Assembly (NCBI GenBank): GCA_018257865.1
Contig: JAEUBA010000159.1
Coordinates: forward strand, 1 to 40,344
Reading direction: 5' to 3'
Source: Stereocaulon alpinum
Lineage: Eukaryota; Ascomycota; Lecanoromycetes; Lecanorales; Stereocaulaceae
Length of the DNA stretch: 40,344 nt
In this document: one piece after another, positions 1 to 11,384 of the stretch
Position numbering within the stretch: position 1 is the stretch's first letter
Layout of the letters: each line of letters starts with the position of its first letter
Position numbers and translations under genes: made by a program
The notes under the pieces: model-generated
What the model was told of the DNA's origin: nothing
Seen by the model: the letters and a program-made list of their open reading frames with translations, nothing else
The model's database searches: none

Positions 1-1042
1 TCCTAAGTAGCCTAATATTTAAAATCTACTAAAGCCTAGCTAGATATAAGAGTACTATTATAATCTAACGGCCTATATATTTAAGTAGAAGCTTAATAAG
101 CTTATATATAACCTCCTTAAGCTCTATATACTTAGTATTAATATTACTTATTACTTTATAATTAAGTTTTAAAAGCGAGGACTGCTACACGCCTATATTT
201 TATTAATTATATAGGAAGAGGATCGGATTTATACTATTAAAGATATCGATAGCGTTATCTAAGTATTTATACCTAATAAAGGAGCTAATAAGAAGCTCTA
301 TAAGTTAGTTCTATAGTATATAATCTATAATCGCTATACTAGTAACCCTAATAATATATACTATAGTAAAGAGAAGAATTATTATAGTAAGAGCTTCCCT
401 AAGGATTTTCGCGACTAGACTAAGTTTACCCCTAATAGGAGCTACCCTTAGTATAAACGTCTATTTATAGAGCCTCTCGAAAATATAAATATTAATAATA
501 GATAGGTTATTCCGTATAATCCCTATTTATTAAAGAAATATAGTAGCTATATTAATATTAAGATCTATAGCTCTATTAAGTCGGTTTTCTATTTATATAA
601 ATACGTCTATAAGGGCCTAGATTAGGCTAATATCACCCTAACTTAATATAGTAAGTACTATAATAATAACCCTACTCCTTTAGGGTAGCTTAGGTAATAA
701 GGTAAGGAGGTAGATAAGATTACTAAGTACTATTCGGCTCGCTAGATTAGCTCTATAGAGGCCGTATAGAAGCTATTATTATTCGGTATAGGTATAATAA
801 AGCCTTATATAGAGCGCTTATAGATTTATCTACTAGATTAATAATATATCCTATTTAATCTAAGCGAAGATAAGGCTATAAATAATACTACTAAGTAGAA
901 GCTTATAGATAATAAAAAGCTATATAGAACTACCTTAACTAAGTACTTTAAGATAAATTAGATTATTAAGGAAGCCCTTAATTAAGGCTAGCTACTACCT
1001 TTTAAGAAGAAGAACGGTAGGTAGCTTATAGTTGAAAAGAAC

Positions 1043-1056
1043 CTACTAGATTACTT
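1043..1056. repeat. Target-site duplication, left copy (LINE insert)
   Basis: This 14-bp direct repeat is identical to 2,011-2,024. Removing the insert and one copy restores the helicase frame across the junction. Confidence 0.75.
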
Positions 1057-2010
1057 GATTAATTGATTGATTTATACGCCTATTCTAGTATCTATATATA
1101 CTAATAAGGGTGTTCTCTTATATTATTAGGAAATCTAGGGGGGTTAAAGGCCCTTTAGACGCGAAAGAAACCTTTCTAGAGTCGCCCCTTCTAGCTAAAA
1201 ACTTTCGCTTATTAGCTTACTTATCGTTCTACTCCGCCTATCTAACCTTACTGTTAGGCTTTATAACACTAGTAATAATAATCTCTATTACCCTAATAGG
1301 CCCTATAATACTCCGGTAGCTCCGCCGCCTTTAGCTTCTACTTGCGCTTAGGCTTCTTTATCTTTAGGGTTTTTATTACTAGTTCTACTCTAATAGGGAG
1401 TTTAGACTAGGAGAGCTATTCCCTAGTAAGTTAATACTACGTTAGGAATCCTAACCTAACTAGCTATCTTATAGCTGCTCTTATACTAGTAACCTCAGCT
1501 AGTATAGTCCTAATATTATAAGTCTCTACCTCTTTAATAAGCTCCCTTTAAGTGTCGCTAAGCTTTAGGTAGTATAGGAGAATATACTTTATATCCTAAT
1601 TCCTCTATCTATAACTATAGCAGGCACTGCGGACCCCTAGTACTCTCGCCTTATAAAGGAAGTAGTTAAACCTATTCTTTCTACTTTAGAGTTAGACTAC
1701 TATCGAGCTTTCTACCTTCCTAAGCTTTAGGTGGTAGTTATACCTTTCTTTAAATAACAGTTTATTCTATACGGGTGTGCGAGAGTGCTTAGGGATAGTA
1801 TCCTTATATACCTCCTACCGCTTAATCCACTTCGCTGTTACCTAGCCTTATATCTTCTTAGCTAGGACGCCTACGTCTTAATACTCCTCGATATCCGTTT
1901 TTAGGTTATACCAATATACCTTCCTCCTTATCGCCGTTACCGCTTGATCCCAATCCTTCGCCTCAAGCTCCTGCAGGGCCTATTCTTCCTTTTCTAGTGA
2001 TAGGGTTAGG

Positions 2011-2024
2011 CTACTAGATTACTT
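2011..2024. repeat. Target-site duplication, right copy (LINE insert)
   Basis: This is identical over 14 bp to 1,043-1,056, and the helicase remnant resumes here. Confidence 0.75.
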
Positions 2025-4094
2025 ATATACTAACTTTCTAGAGTATTTTACCTAGATTAAGTAATCTAAGTAGTAGAAGGTTTATAAAAAAGGCGAAGCC
2101 CTTAGGCGTATATACTTTATTAGCCCTAAGAGTAAGGATTTATATTATTTATAACTACTCCTATATTATTATAAGGGTACTACGTCTTTTAACGACCTAT
2201 ATATAATTAACGGCTATATAATAGAATAGAAAGAAGCCTATATAAAGCTTAGACTAACTAAAAATAATAAGTATACTAACGAAATCTTAAATAAGGGTAA
2301 GGACTTTTAGAGGGGTTATAGACTATAAAGCCTATTTATTATAATATTACTTAAGCTCTAACTAATAGACGCTTTAGTATTATAGGATAAATATAAAGAG
2401 TATATATTATCTAATTATATACGTATCTTATAATAGGAATTTTAAACGCTTTAGATACCGGCTAGTAAAGAGACTATATATACTAAGCAGTATATACTCT
2501 ACCTTATTAATAGTTAGTTAGAATATACCTCTACTCTAAAGCGTATAGAGGATTTAGCTTAATATAATCTACTAATTCCTACTATTAACTTTAATAGTAT
2601 AAGCGATATTCCTAATTAGCTCTTACGCGAAGAGATATCTTATAATATTAGCCCTAAGGATATTAAGTTCTTATAGAGTAAGCTTAATTCTAATTAAAGC
2701 TACGCTATTAACCGGATTATAGACGCTATTAATATAAATACGGATAATAAGTATAGAGCCCCTAGTACCCTATTCTTTCTTAATAGCGCTAGGGGTACTA
2801 GTAAGACCTTCGTTAAGAATATTATAATAAAGAAAGTACACCTTAAACGAAAAGTAGCTTTAGCTGTAGTATTCTTAGGTATAGTAGTAATACTCCTTTA
2901 GGGTAGCTATACTACCTACTCCTAATTTAAGATACTACTAGATTCGGACGCTACTTCTTTATATAAGATTAAGAAAGGGACGAACCTTATAGAGCTTATA
3001 AAGCGAGCTTAGGTAATTTTTTAGGATAAGTCGCCTATATAGAGTAGGTATAATATAGAGGCTATAAGCCGAAGCCTTTAAGATATCTATAGTAATAAGG
3101 GGGTATAGTTTAGGGGTAAGGTTATCTACTTCTACGGTAATTTTCGATAAACCCTACTAGTAGTAGCTAGCGGATCTAGTAGTTAGGTTATTAATACCTA
3201 TATATAATAGGCTAAGTTTTAGTAGGATACTATATAATTAGACCTAACTATTAATAAATAACTTAATAATCCTAATCTTACTAATTCTATACGTACTAAT
3301 ATAAGGGCTTTTACTATTAATCTTCTTAAGATTAGGAACGGGTCTAGTATTTAGAAGAGCTCTACTACTAAGGAAGATATAGTATCTTAGGCTTATAGCT
3401 ACGTTCCTAAAAACGCTATTAATAAGTTAGTTAATAAGGTATACCTAAACCTATATCGCTTAGGTACGGTAGATAGAGAGTATCTATCTTAAAGAGCTAT
3501 TCTTACTATTGCGAATAAGGATATTACTAAGATTAATAGTAAGCTTATAACGCAGATACCTAGCGAGCTTACTATATACTAGAGTATTAATTAGGCTATT
3601 TCTAAAGAAGATAAGGACCTCTTTCTAACTAAATATTTTAATATATTTTATAAGGCCTCGCTACCGCCCTATAAGCTCTGTGTTAAACTAGGTATTTTAG
3701 TTATATTACTTAGAAACCTAGATCCGCTACGGCTTTATAACGGGACTTAGCTCCGGGTTATATAGTATAGTAAGTATATCTTTAAAGGTAAGATTATAGG
3801 CGGTATATATAATAGCGAGAAGGTAATACTCTTTAAGATACTATTATAGTCTAAGGAAAATAATAAGAGGATCCCTATACCCTTTATATATAAGTAATAT
3901 CCAGTCTACCCGGTATTTATAATAATAATAAATAAGTCCTAGGGGTAATCTATAAAGTTCGTAGGTATTAACCTATAGTTACGGCCGGCTTTTAGTTATA
4001 GTTAGCTCTATATATCGCTTTTATAGGTTACGAAGCAGGCGAATCTATATATTATTAGGCCGGATAGTTATAAATATATAAATAACCGATTAAT

Positions 4095-5319
4095 AAAGAA
4101 TATAGTAGGCTAGTAATAGAGACACACCTGTACGCGGTGCTAGCTACGAACCTGAATACCTATTCAGAGCTGAGATATCTCCCTTAATATATTGCAGGTT
4201 AAATGATATTGAGACGTCGCGTAGTTACTGAGAACTCCGTGCAGAGTTTTTCAGGTAATGCGATAATACCTACCTTAACTCTACTATAACTATTATACCT
4301 CCCCTACGATCGAGACTAGACAGCAAGAATTGGTATTAGGTATAGTATCTTAGCCTGATAAGTAAAGAGTATAGGTAATACCTGCCTAGCCGTTAATTCA
4401 AAAAATCTAATATCTACGTGCGCTTAATACGTATCTACTAGTTAAGACTAACGCGTAGTCTATCCTAGGGGAAGGCTAAGGTTATAGGTATACAGGACTA
4501 AGAGAAGGATATACTAGGTTATAAATTAGAAGGCGTATTTTAGAAAAGGACGGCCCCTATCTAAGTAGCTAGGCGAGCCTTTAGTATAAGCGGCGCCGTA
4601 TAACCATAATTATAAGCTGAAGGGTTAGCTCCCCCCTAAAGCAAAGTATATAAGGATAGAAGTAAGTACTATCTAATATAACCAGCGGGATATTATACTA
4701 TCCGATTCTTTATACGAGTATAGGCCTCCTAGGCGGTATATATAGCTTCCCCCCTTTCTTATATCCTTAACTAGCAAACTACCGAACAGCTAAATCCGGT
4801 ACTACTACGGATACTAATAAACACTACTAATTAGCGCTAATAACTCGAACCCTTACGGGACGGCTATATACCCCCTCCTCCCCCCCCCCCTATATTAATA
4901 CAGTAAAGGTTAAAGAAAGTTATAGGGCGCTCAGCGCTATAATAAAGTTGAAGGATATAAAAGAATATAGCAGGGTCCTTAAGAGCTAAGTATAGTACGA
5001 AGGGCGTATATTATAGTTAGTATTAGAAATAATGTTATAGAGCGCTCGGTATAATATTAAAGAATATAGTTAAGAGTTACCGGTGTTAAGGAGGCCTAGG
5101 GTGTAATCCCTAAACTAAAAGCAATTATATTATTAAGGATAAGCGGGAGTTTTTATCTAGGTACTATACTATAGTTTCTCTTACGGCTAGGAAAGGTATA
5201 CTACGTGTACTATCTACTGGTTTCATAAATAATGTAATAGAACACCCTCATTAGTATATATAGATACTAGAATAGGCGTATAAACCAAAAAAAAAAAAAA
5301 AAAAAAAAAGAATATAGTA
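4095..5319 (+). mobile_element. Non-autonomous retroelement copy A (about 1.2 kb) with poly(A) tail and 13-bp target-site duplication
   Basis: The body runs from about 4,108 to 5,306. It is flanked by AAAGAATATAGTA at 4,095-4,107 and 5,307-5,319. No coding frame is recognisable. The 3' end carries the ~45-bp tail shared with the LINE at 1,057-2,010, then a run of about 24 A. The target-site duplication and tail indicate target-primed reverse transcription driven by a LINE. The element could be a very long SINE or an internally deleted LINE; I found no convincing pol III A or B box. It keeps many CA/TG sites that copy B (7,781-8,969) has lost, so it has suffered less RIP and is probably younger. 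Confidence 0.75.
5252..5269 (+). other. 3'-tail hairpin of element A
   Basis: TAGTAT (5,252-5,257) pairs with ATACTA (5,264-5,269) around a 6-nt loop. The same hairpin sits in the tails at about 1,081-1,098 (reverse strand), 7,714-7,731 and 8,921-8,938. In stringent LINEs such a 3' stem-loop is what the reverse transcriptase recognises (family knowledge); the role here is inferred. Confidence 0.5.
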
Positions 5320-7767
5320 TATACTTAGGTGCTATTACCTAATTAATAGCCTTAGTAAAAATAGTAAAAATCTGGATTTTTACAGGTATTCTCTAGTCTA
5401 TAATAAATAGGTACCGGAAGTAGAACTTAATACTATACTAGTATTAAAACGCGCTTATAATAAATAGATATAACGATATTAGAAGGTAAAAAGTAAGTTA
5501 ACCTAGATTATATAATAACTATAACCTATTAATATACTAAAACTGCGCTGTTTATAGTGCCTAGTAGGAATAAAACGAGGATTATAGGAATATAGAGTAT
5601 TAAGGGGCTATAGACGTAGTAATATCATAAAAATAGGGGGTAGGGCTAGTACGCTAAGATATAAGCGCCTATACCCGCTAGAGGATATATTAAAGAATAG
5701 AGGATTCGAATACTAGTAGAGTCGAGAAGTAGGTATAGACCCTATTATAGTATAGGTAATAGGTTATTATAGTATAGGTAATATATTAAACTATATATTC
5801 GGCGAGTAAGTAGTACGTTATAGCTATAAAGACGCTAAACGGGGTAAGTATAAGACTATAAGCTATTTAGAGATAGCTTTAAGATATAAGCGCCTAATAA
5901 TACTAAACTCTAAATACTAGACTTTAAATACTAAACGCTAAAATAATAATATAATCTATCTAGTCTATACGTAGACGGTTAGTATATATAAACCCTTAGC
6001 TAGAGATAACTTACCCTCCTAGCTACCTCCTCTCTCTACCTCCTCTTCGCTTTATCCGTTTCCTCCTATAGCCTCCTTCTTATCTCTTAGGCCTCTATAA
6101 TATAATCCTAGGGGATCTAATTATATTAGCGTAAGGTACTAATTATAGTATATTAATAGGTAATATAATATATCTAAGTAATAGAAGGTTTAGCTACTAC
6201 CTTCTTCCCTATACTTAGGCTAGTACGCCCCTCCTCCTCTTCTACCTCCTTACCTACCTCTAATTCTACCCCTGCTTCCGCCTCCTTACTACTACCCTTC
6301 CTACTATTATCTTCCTTATTATTATTTTCCTTCTCCGCTACTAACCTCCGCTGCGGCGAGTTAGTAGCTAAGGGTAGGTAAGGTAGCTTAGTATAACTAA
6401 AGGAATAAGGATAGGTATTTATAGCCTAGAGTAAGCTTAGAGTATTATAGGTATAATAAGTAGGATCGCGTTAAATATTAAGGAATAGTAATAAGGAATA
6501 AGCTTAGCTTACCTCCTATAGTAAGTTAGCGTAGTATTAGAAGAATAGATATATTACTTACTAATACCTCTACCCTCCCCTATAGCGTAGCTAGTCGCTA
6601 CGTTAACTAACTACCGCTTATCCCTAGGATAAGCGAATAATTTTTACGCTATTAGGTAACCTTCTTACGAAGGTTAGCTAGGCGATTATTTACCTTAGGC
6701 GGTAAGATAGTACTATTAAGTATAGTAACTAGCCCCGCTACCTCTACTATAAAGGGGGCGGGAATCTCCTACTATTAGTATATAGTATATAGTTATAGAT
6801 TAAATAAGCTTATCTTATAGTATCCCGCTACCCCTTAGTACGTAGACTTATACCTTTAGTAAGGAGGTATATTACCCTAAATATATAGTCTCTACTTCCC
6901 TAAATAGTTTATATACGGAAGTTTAGCTATAATAGTTAGTATACCTAATACGTAGTATACCTATAGACTTACTAGTATTAAATAAAGATACTTATAGGCT
7001 ATTAGTATTACTAGAAGTATACTATTATAGCGCGTAAGAGGGATACTTACTTATATTATTATTTACTAAAGGAAGAAATAAGAAGTAAAGGGGATCTAAA
7101 GGGATATATCTACCTAATTACGCTACGCAGTTACTTTATAGTAATAATTTATAACGCTACTATATTATAATAATAATACGACTACGGAGTAATAACTACG
7201 TTATCGGAGTATAGAAGCTCTTAATTAGTAATATATAAAGGATAAAGTAATTATAAGGTAGAGACTCTTTTCCTTCCTTTTCCTATAGGGTTTTATAGGT
7301 TTTTAATAAGCTCTACCTACGTTACTAGCGCGCTTCTAAGCCTTATATCTAATAACTAAATATAATAATATCCTTACGCTAGCGGACTAGCGTTTAGAAG
7401 GGGAAGTAATTATAATACTTAGTAACTATTAGGGTCTATTTAGTATTAGTAGTAATCTAATACTTAGTATAGCTATAATATAACTAGGATATACCGTTAG
7501 CGTAGTATATACGTAGGAAGATATTATACTATCCCGCTTCTACTTAATAAGTATAAGGAGCGTAGACCTTAGAGAAGTAGGATTATTAGTAATTAGTTCT
7601 ACTAATAAACGGATACCTACTATTACTACTTTATATCTTTAAATAAATCTTAGTATACTATTACGCCGCGCTACTAGGGTACGAAAGGTATATACTATAA
7701 TACCCTTATTAGTATATATAGATACTAGAATAGGCGTATAAATTAATTAATTAATTAACTACTAATA
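5320..7767 (+). mobile_element. Unclassified RIP-degraded element C carrying the shared 3' tail
   Basis: This 2.4-kb AT-rich block lies between copies A and B. It ends at about 7,700-7,757 with the same tail as A, B and the LINE, followed by an ATTA/CAAT-type simple repeat, so it too was mobilised by reverse transcription. A TATA-like TATATAAA and a pyrimidine-rich stretch lie at about 5,975-6,065, resembling a promoter and leader. No protein family could be recognised in either strand. Its target-site duplication is unclear: AATATAGT is present on both sides (4,099-4,106 and 7,764-7,771), consistent with insertion into the Helitron at the IKNIV codons. A then sits at its left junction and B at its right junction. 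Confidence 0.5.
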
Positions 7768-8982
7768 TAGTTACTAATAGGCTAGCGATAGAGACACACC
7801 TATACGCGGTACTAGCTACGAACCTAAATACCTATTTAGAGCTAAGATATCTCCCCTAATATATTATAGGTTAAATAATATTAAGATATCGCGTAGTTAC
7901 TAAGAACTCTATATAGAGTTTTTTAGGTAATATAATAATACCTACCCTAACTCTACTATAACTATTATACCTCCCCTACGATTAAAACTAGATAGTAAGA
8001 ATTAGTATTAGGTATAGTATCTTAGTCTAATAAGTAAAGAGTATAGGTAATACCTATCTAGCCGTTAATTTAAAAAATCTAATATCTACGTACGCTTAAT
8101 ATATATCTACTAGTTAAGACTAACGCGTAGTCTATCCTAAGGGAAGGCTAGGGTTATAGGTATATAGGACTAAGAGAAGGATATACTAAGTTATAAATTA
8201 GAAGGTATATTTTAGAAAAGGACGGCCCCTATTTAAGTAGCTAGGTAAGCCTTTAGTATAAGTAGCGCTATATAACTATAATTATAAGCTAAAGGGTTAG
8301 CTCCCCCCTAAAGTAAAGTATATAAGGATAGAAGTAAGTACTATCTAATATAACTAGCGGGATATTATACTATCTAATTCTTTATATAAGTATAGGCCTC
8401 CTAAGTAGTATATATAGCTTCCCCCCTTTCTTATATCCTTAACTAGTAAACTACTAAATAGCTAAATCTAGTACTACTACGGATACTAATAAATACTACT
8501 AATTAGCGCTAATAACTTAAACCCTTATAGGACGGCTATATACCCCCTCCTCCCCCCCCTATATTAATATAGTAAAGGTTAAAGAAAGTTATAGAGCGCT
8601 TAGCGCTATAATAAAGTCGAAGGATATAAAAGAATATAGTAGGGTCCTTAAAAGCTAAGTATAGTATAAAGGGCGTATATTATAGTTAGTATTAGAAATA
8701 ATATTATAGAGCGCTTAGTATAATATTAAAGAATATAGTTAAGAGTTACCGGTATTAAGGAGGCCTAGGGTATAATCCCTAAACTAAAAGTAATTATATT
8801 ATTAAGGATAAGCAGGAGTTTTTATCTAGGCACTATACTATAGTTTCTCTTACGGCTAAGAAAGGTATACTACGTATACTATCTACTGGTTTTATAAATA
8901 ATGTAATAGAATACCCTTATTAGTATATATAGATACTAGAATAGGCGTATAAACCAATCAATTAATTAATAGTTACTAATAG
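7768..8982 (+). mobile_element. Non-autonomous retroelement copy B (about 1.2 kb) with 13-bp target-site duplication
   Basis: The body at 7,781-8,969 is collinear with copy A over its whole length. It is flanked by TAGTTACTAATAG at 7,768-7,780 and 8,970-8,982. It ends in the shared hairpin tail and a CAAT/ATTA simple repeat instead of poly(A). Nearly every difference from A is TA in B against TG or CA in A, the RIP direction. The sequence after the right duplication is the end of the Helitron helicase. Confidence 0.78.
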
Positions 8983-9060
8983 TATAAGTAAGGCTTTTAC
9001 CCCTAACGAATTCTACCTTTTTTAAGATAAGCTAGGACTAGCTATAAGCGTAATTAGTAG
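8970..9060 (+). pseudogene. Helitron helicase remnant, C-terminal end
   Basis: After copy B the plus strand reads TNSISKAFTPNEFYLF, continuing the helicase that broke off at 4,107. It is RIP-degraded like the rest of the Helitron and not functional. The short distance to the presumed Helitron 3' end (9,222-9,254) fits this being the protein's last part. Confidence 0.6.
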
Positions 9061-9333
9061 GGAACTTAAATAGTAGGCTACCTTACTACCGCTAGTTTTA
9101 AATAGGAGCGTTAGAATAAGTAGTAAAAATTATAGTAGATAAGGCCTACTTAGTAATACTTAGTAAGGCTCGCTTAGCTAGTCTACTAAGGCTAGGGCTT
9201 GCTAAGGCCTCTATGCGCGCACTAGATAAAATCTCTGCATGCAATTCTATCTAGCTGCAACAACTCCAATAGCAATAGATTGTTCCACCCCAAATCAATG
9301 ACCAATCAGTCAATAGCTTACTGATATTCTAAA

Positions 9334-10992
9334 GCTGGTGTTGGCGAAGCAGCCGCTATCGTCGGCCTGATCAACACTGCAGCCCAGCTGTCCAAGGCAG
9401 TCATTGACATTGCCAGCGAATACAAGAACGCTAGGAGACAAATCGAGACTTTTGGACTTGAAGTGGGTATCTTGGGAGATATATTAGCACAACTATACCG
9501 TCTACTCAGGAAAGACCACCTGAAAGAGGATGCTGAGGTCTACTCCGTGACTGTTACGATACTCGACCAATGTAGCGATCTTTTCTCGGAACTCGATATC
9601 TACAAAAATGCGCTCTACAGCAGGCCAGGGTCGGTGCGAAACCTTACATTTCGGGGAAAGACAAAGTGGGTGTTCGAAGCAGCAGAGCTCGAGTATCTAC
9701 GGGCGAGGCTGGAGAGCATGAAGACTAACATGCTACTCATGATGACCATGCAATGCTTGCATGACTCGGATAGGCATGCTCTACTGCTCGCTTAAGGGCT
9801 GCGAAAAATATTACTAATATGAGGAAATTGTAGGTCGCACACCGATCAAACCGTTCAAAGCCTCTCGATCCAGAGTGACGCATGGGCCAGGCGCTTGGAG
9901 AGCTTAGAGAAAGAGATCATGATGCCGTCCAGCACGGGTGGGGATCCAGCTGTTAATCGGATGTCAATCAGGGTCGTCGATACAGCCCAGTCGGCTCGGT
10001 CTACGAGGGATTCAATACTCAGCTTGTATGGGCATCTGTCATACTACGAGAAGATACTGGATCCGCGCGAAGGGGCTTTCGCTATGGCTTTTGAAACGCA
10101 GATCGATCATTCTCGGGCATCGAAGATCATTGAAAGTCATCTAGACCAGAGCTCTCTAACCTCTGTCGCCGGGCCACCGGTCATCCATGAAGACGACTCT
10201 GACGAGGATGATGAGCACAAGAGGAGCACCATGACCTCGCCCATAGTGCACACCAAAAACAGGATCCTAGTGAGAGAGTCCAAACTTTCTTCGGCCGGAT
10301 ATACACCCCCAATGCTCAGACACGACTCAGAGCTCTCAATGCTCGTGGATGGCACTGCTATTACAAAGTGGACAGCGAGTCAGTGCGCAGACTATATTTC
10401 CGGCCTAGGCCTGCCACAATATTCCGAATGTTTCTTAAGTAAGCTGGATCATGATGCTATGTTGCAGTGGAGGCTAGGCTAATGAGGTTTTGGTGCAGGG
10501 TATGGAGTAACTGGTAGATTATTGATACACTTGAGGCATAAAGACCTCCAGATGATGGGTATCAATAGCATTGGTGCTAGGCGTGTGATCTGGAAGGGAA
10601 TTCGCGATGTCAATGTCAAGCAAAACATACCCTTAGGTTTACATGACTCGGCCCCAGGCGATGGTAATCTTTTGCTTGAGAGCTCGCCTTCACCAACTGC
10701 GATTGGTACCTCAGAGCAGAGTTCTCTGGCCAACACGTGCACGAGCGCGCTCTCACAACATTTGCCCGAGTCAGAAGATACGGACAACCCAACTGGAGCT
10801 TTTCCCTCGGGTTATGTTTACCGTGCCAAAGCAATTTACCCCTACCAGGCAGATCCTTATAACCGCAACGAAATCAGCTTTGCCAAGGGTGAATCCCTGG
10901 CGGTCTCAGATGTCAGCCGTCGTTGGTGGCTAGTAGAGAAAGAGACAGGCGAGAAAGGCATGGCTCCGGACAACTACTTGATCTTGTTGTAA
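9334..10992 (+). CDS. SAM- and SH3-domain scaffold-type protein, 5' end incomplete
   Basis: There are three exons: about 9,334-9,773, 9,834-10,438 and 10,499-10,992 (about 512 residues). Intron 1 (9,774-9,833) starts with GC, has a TACTAAT branch site and ends TAG. Intron 2 (10,439-10,498) is GT-AG. The N-terminal helical region (GEAAAIVGLINTAAQLSKAV...) resembles the N-terminal domain of many fungal STAND/ankyrin proteins. A SAM domain spans intron 2 (ITKWTASQCADYISGLGLPQY ... DLQMMGINSIG), and a C-terminal SH3 domain (AKAIYPYQADP ... RWWLVEKETGEKGMAPDNYL) ends the protein. SAM plus SH3 suggests a signalling adaptor; no partner is known from sequence. No ATG is visible: the frame is stopped by TGA at 9,322-9,324 just before an AG acceptor-like site at 9,333-9,334. 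A short first exon may lie upstream or may have been removed by the Helitron, so the gene could be a pseudogene. Confidence 0.75.
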
Positions 10993-11384
10993 AGGTGTAC
11001 CAGCCGATATGATCGATGGGTTCAAAACTTCGGTCATGTAGGTATCCCAGCCGACGTCAATTCTCGTACCAATACAGAGCAAGTAGTCAGAGCCAGCTTC
11101 GCATGCTCATGCAACTGCACATGCAATTGTTGTAAACAATACAAAGACTACTTCTTGGAGAAAACATGATGATATAAGACCAGTAACAAAGACCTCCATA
11201 TCCTAATTCTATTGTACAACGCCACCACACAAGGCTGAACTTGCCCGGAGCAACCTCCGCCCTCACCACCAAATAAACACAAACCCTCCACCCTCCAGCT
11301 AAACAATCCCCCCTCACCCCAATACCAGCCTCCATCCCCCTCCCCCTACTTCCCCAATTTTCCCCCACAACCCCCCCCCCAACC
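10993..11384. other. Intergenic, upstream of RRP41
   Basis: No gene is seen. The last ~110 bp (about 11,270-11,384) are strongly C/pyrimidine-rich on the plus strand with several C runs, ending at the RRP41 ATG. This is probably its promoter and leader. Confidence 0.5.

Larger units (their letters stand above)
1043..2024 (-). mobile_element. 5'-truncated LINE (Tad1/I-like) inserted in the Helitron, with 14-bp target-site duplication
   Basis: The 14-mer CTACTAGATTACTT occurs at 1,043-1,056 and again at 2,011-2,024 and flanks the insert. Read on the minus strand from 2,010, the insert gives the C-terminal part of a fungal LINE polyprotein. It has a segment like FNYFLYKARVLGV followed by degraded Cys positions and then DIKYILL, which matches the usual C-x-C ... 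HVLLxCP tail of Tad1-type elements. The element's 3' end is at the left: a conserved 3' tail at about 1,070-1,115 and a CAAT-type simple repeat at 1,057-1,070. A short C-terminal piece with a target-site duplication and a simple tail is what 5'-truncated target-primed insertion leaves. It keeps more CA/TG than the Helitron around it, so it is probably younger. Confidence 0.75.
1..4107 (+). pseudogene. Helitron Rep/PIF1 helicase remnant (main part)
   Basis: This is the main coding remnant of the Helitron. The frame reads as a helicase only if TAA and TAG are taken as former CAA, CAG or TGG codons, which is the change RIP makes. It is interrupted at 1,057-2,010 by a LINE fragment and cut at 4,107 by element A. 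The final segment continues after 8,970 without lost residues: IKNIV before the insertions joins TNSIS after them. The N-terminus lies left of the window. No intact ORF remains. Confidence 0.85.
1..9225 (+). mobile_element. RIP-degraded Helitron, left end outside window, split by nested insertions
   Basis: Read through stops and small shifts, the plus strand gives a Helitron Rep/helicase protein. The N-terminal Helitron-like part lies at about 180-1,040, with recognisable segments such as GLLHAYILL, VIPYNPYLLKKY and YLYKYVYKGL. The PIF1-like helicase follows at about 2,025-4,107, with a Walker A remnant (FFLNSARGTSKTFV) near 2,770-2,815 and a motif VI-like remnant ending VTKQANLYI near 4,010-4,060. 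The last piece resumes after the insertions at about 8,970 (TNSISKAFTPNEF). Stops are everywhere and almost every CA/TG has become TA, so it is dead. The 3' end is uncertain: CTAG, fitting the Helitron CTRR end, occurs at 9,222-9,225 and again at 9,251-9,254. Helitrons move by rolling-circle replication, which is family knowledge. Confidence 0.85.

Noticed and set aside
1110..1319. Frame of 69 codons in the repeat block
   Set aside because: It lies antisense in the LINE fragment with no resemblance to a protein; chance in RIP sequence.
4108..4180. Pol III promoter at the start of element A (tRNA-derived SINE)
   Set aside because: A partial B-box resemblance exists only on the reverse strand with several mismatches and no A box at the right distance.
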